A stretch of 8,890 nucleotides of DNA from JAIBBG01 sp040381475 (GTDB lineage Bacteria > Bacteroidota > Bacteroidia > Flavobacteriales_D > Sanyastnellaceae): assembly GCA_040381475.1 (NCBI GenBank), contig JBEIHH010000106.1:1-8890 (forward strand). Reading direction: 5' to 3'. The notes under the pieces are model-generated. The model had not been told where the DNA came from, did not search any database, and was given only the letters and a program-made list of their open reading frames with translations. Below are positions 7,701 through 8,890 of this stretch, piece by piece (position 1 is the stretch's first letter; each line of letters begins with the position of its first letter). The position numbers were made by a program, and so were the translations under genes.

Positions 7701-8254
7701 TTTACTTTCTCCCAAATATTGCCATCGGTGCATTTGATGCGAATCATTCCATAATCAGGAGAAAAGTAAATCGAGTCAATTTCGGCGTAGGATTCGGTTT
7801 GATCCGGCGCAAGAGCAAAAGCCTGGTAAGCGGTAGTATCCTGATGAAGGTAGGTGATTTGCAAGTCGTTTTCCTCAGACAGGTCGGGTATTGTAAATGA
7901 AGCGCCAACAAAGCGAATTTTGTTTTTTGAAGTGAGCCGATCAACGGCGAGTGAGATGAGTGTATGATCTGTCTGATGCTGAATATGAGGATTTATTTTC
8001 ACCACCTCACCACATTGATGATGGTGATAACTGTGAACACTGCCGTCAATCTGAGGCGCATCAAATACGCTGACCTCAAAGCAGGCGTATGAGTCATTCT
8101 TAAGTTGAATGACTTGATTGTTGTTAATGTTTCTGAATATGGGTTCGCGGCATAATTCAAAGATGGCCGTTGATGGATAAATATCATAATCCTCTTCTGC
8201 ATTGCAGCTCGCGAGGAAAACAATTACCACTGATATGGACAACAACTTATTCAA
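7697..8254 (-). CDS. Small lipoprotein with conserved Cys/His cluster, family unknown
   Basis: I do not recognise the family. The 185-residue product begins with a lipoprotein signal: Asn2-Lys3, a hydrophobic core, then lipobox FLASC with the lipidated Cys17. No ATG is available; the frame is closed upstream by a TAA at 8267-8269, so TTG at 8254 is the earliest usable start and gives a good signal peptide. After the signal come Cys35, Cys58, a His-rich patch (His74, 77, 78, 79), Cys81 and a P-x3-H-x2-DH motif at 89-97. The C-terminal part has ALAP at 147-150 and a conserved end, YGMIRIK and W-E-K-V-K. Cys58, His74, His77, His79, Cys81, Pro89, His93, Asp96 and His97 recur with identical spacing in the damaged paralogue at 8358-8795. 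A metal-binding or disulfide role is possible but unproven. The gene overlaps the downstream barrel gene by 4 bp. Confidence 0.8.
   Translation of the reverse strand: MNKLLSISVVIVFLASCNAEEDYDIYPSTAIFELCREPIFRNINNNQVIQLKNDSYACFEVSVFDAPQIDGSVHSYHHHQCGEVVKINPHIQHQTDHTLISLAVDRLTSKNKIRFVGASFTIPDLSEENDLQITYLHQDTTAYQAFALAPDQTESYAEIDSIYFSPDYGMIRIKCTDGNIWEKVK
8092..8114. repeat. Perfect 8-bp inverted repeat inside the lipoprotein gene
   Basis: AGTCATTC at 8092-8099 and GAATGACT at 8107-8114 are exact inverted copies separated by the 7 bases TTAAGTT. They fall within the coding part of the lipoprotein gene, around residues 47-54. The repeat could fold into a small hairpin in the mRNA, but the stem is short and has no following T run, so a terminator role is unlikely. 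Confidence 0.5.
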
Positions 8255-8357
8255 GCGAAGATGTGATTATCGAAAAGCTCAGGCAAGTTAAGAATGCAAA
8301 CACAATAATTGAACTTAAGTTGTATTAACACGGACATTAGAAATATCCAATAATTAC
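8255..8357. other. AT-rich gap upstream of the lipoprotein gene
   Basis: This 103-bp gap separates the damaged paralogue from the intact lipoprotein gene and probably holds the promoter of the latter. It contains a 10-bp perfect palindrome, AACTTAAGTT, at 8312-8321. On the minus strand it reads TGTGTTTG at 8304-8297, similar to the Bacteroidota -7 box TAnnTTTG but with a mismatch and no matching TTG upstream. It also holds a 28-codon ORF (8251-8337, minus strand) whose TGA overlaps the TTG start of the lipoprotein gene. None of these is strong enough to call on its own. Confidence 0.35.
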
Positions 8358-8795
8358 TCATTGTTTGATTTTATCCCAAAACTGACCGTCAGATGTTTTT
8401 ATTCTAAGAATACCAAATTCATAAGAATAAAAAATGGAGTCGACGAAATGAAGCGTGTGAAGCTCTTCCGGAGCAAGTGCATACACCTCAACCAAAGCAG
8501 TATCGTAGACCGAACTGATAAATGTGGTTAGCGCACTGTCAATTGTAAGTGGATCCGGCAAATCGAACATCGAGTTGACAAAGGAAACTTTTACGGAGTA
8601 GGAACTATGGTTTGGACCTGCGTAGCTTTTAGCAGTGGCAATGATAGCGTGGTCTAAAACGTGATTCATCAGTGGATGCACCTCGATGGTTTGTGTGCAG
8701 CGGTGTAGATGATGTCGGTGCTCGAGGTTAGAGCTCTCCCGATGTTCATAGGATGAGTATTCAACACAATCAGGTTGTCCTATCCGAAGTTGATT
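8358..8795 (-). pseudogene. Truncated paralogue of the neighbouring lipoprotein, N-terminus lost
   Basis: This frame is a diverged copy of the lipoprotein encoded at 7697-8254. The C-terminal 41 residues align without gaps, with about 17 identities and mostly conservative changes, including ALAP, the DSI turn, G-x-x-RIK and W-x-K-x-K. A start at GTG 8681 would give only 107 residues, but the frame reads on for 38 homologous codons to 8795. That part keeps the Cys-x22-Cys spacing, the three His residues at matching positions, Pro 8 residues after the second Cys, and the initial Gln-Leu pair. A TAG at 8796-8798 then ends it, and no signal peptide or lipobox is found upstream in any minus-strand frame. 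The intact partner has about 49 more N-terminal residues. The conservative pattern suggests the copy was functional for a long time and lost its start recently. A shortened cytoplasmic product from GTG 8681 or ATG 8669 cannot be excluded but would lack both export and the Cys/His cluster. Confidence 0.65.
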
Positions 8796-8890
8796 CTAAA
8801 GCATTTGGAAAATTTGAGCAAGGTAAAGTTTATTCTAATCCTTATGCTAAGGCATTTGCTCCACAACCTACTATAAAAGAAGCTGAAGAC
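8753..8890 (+). CDS. Possible start of a plus-strand gene running off the right edge
   Basis: An ATG at 8753-8755 opens a frame of 46 codons without a stop to the window edge; an in-frame TAG at 8729-8731 closes it upstream. The product begins MSIQHNQVVLSEVD and continues with a Lys-rich, Ala-rich stretch in which SKAFG and AKAFA recur 17 residues apart. The last 100 bases have only 34% GC, below the rest of the window, and codons are mostly A- or T-ending. No family is recognised. It overlaps the 5' remnant of the damaged lipoprotein paralogue on the opposite strand, so the two cannot both be normal intact genes. The ORF may be real and newly placed here, or may be a chance open frame; the spacing from an AGG to the ATG is too short for a good ribosome site. 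Confidence 0.3.
   Translation, partial: MSIQHNQVVLSEVDSKAFGKFEQGKVYSNPYAKAFAPQPTIKEAED

Noticed and set aside
8297..8304. Possible -7 promoter box (TGTGTTTG on the minus strand) for the lipoprotein
   Set aside because: It has one mismatch to TAnnTTTG and no TTG at the expected upstream distance, so it is not better than chance.
8290..8337. Similarity of the short ORF (IQLK, NYCVC) to the IQLK part of the lipoprotein, as a possible third copy
   Set aside because: Only about 12 bases around CAACTTAAG match well and the rest does not align, so chance is the simpler explanation.

Overview
The window looks like a stretch of a Bacteroidota (Bacteroidetes) chromosome, probably from the Flavobacteriales or a neighbouring order. 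Base composition is moderate, in the mid-40s percent GC by eye. The Bacteroidota assignment rests on an exbB-exbD-tonB-folC gene run, a TonB with the family's typical C-terminal domain, a Bacteroidota-like AnmK, and start codons without clear Shine-Dalgarno sequences. No RNA gene, complete mobile element or CRISPR array was seen.

All well-supported genes lie on the minus strand, so transcription runs from right to left. In that order they are: a damaged lipoprotein-like paralogue (8358-8795); an intact small lipoprotein (7697-8254); a probable outer-membrane beta-barrel protein overlapping it by 4 bp (6999-7700); anmK (5909-6982); an amino-acid dehydrogenase of the Glu/Leu/Phe/Val family (4633-5862); nhaD (3281-4630); a 184-bp gap; exbB (2383-3096); exbD (1982-2377); tonB (1104-1979); and folC (to 1095, cut off by the left edge). 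Spacing of 2 to 46 bp or short overlaps suggests two transcription units: lipoprotein to nhaD, and exbB to folC. The 184-bp gap at 3097-3280 is the natural place for the second promoter.

The known genes have household roles. AnmK recycles anhydro-N-acetylmuramic acid from peptidoglycan. The dehydrogenase deaminates or forms an amino acid with NAD(P). NhaD exchanges Na+ for H+. ExbB-ExbD-TonB powers outer-membrane receptors with the proton gradient. FolC makes dihydrofolate and folylpolyglutamates.

The least understood part is the right end. A TTG-started lipoprotein is translationally coupled to a beta-barrel protein, and a diverged paralogue of the lipoprotein sits just upstream. Reading the paralogue's frame past its apparent GTG start recovers 38 more homologous codons, including a shared Cys/His cluster with identical spacing, until an in-frame TAG at 8796-8798. 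To the right the sequence becomes AT-rich and opens on the plus strand into an ORF running off the window. This looks like a truncated gene abutting a rearrangement junction. The lipoprotein family and the coupled barrel protein are not recognised and are the best candidates here for something undescribed.
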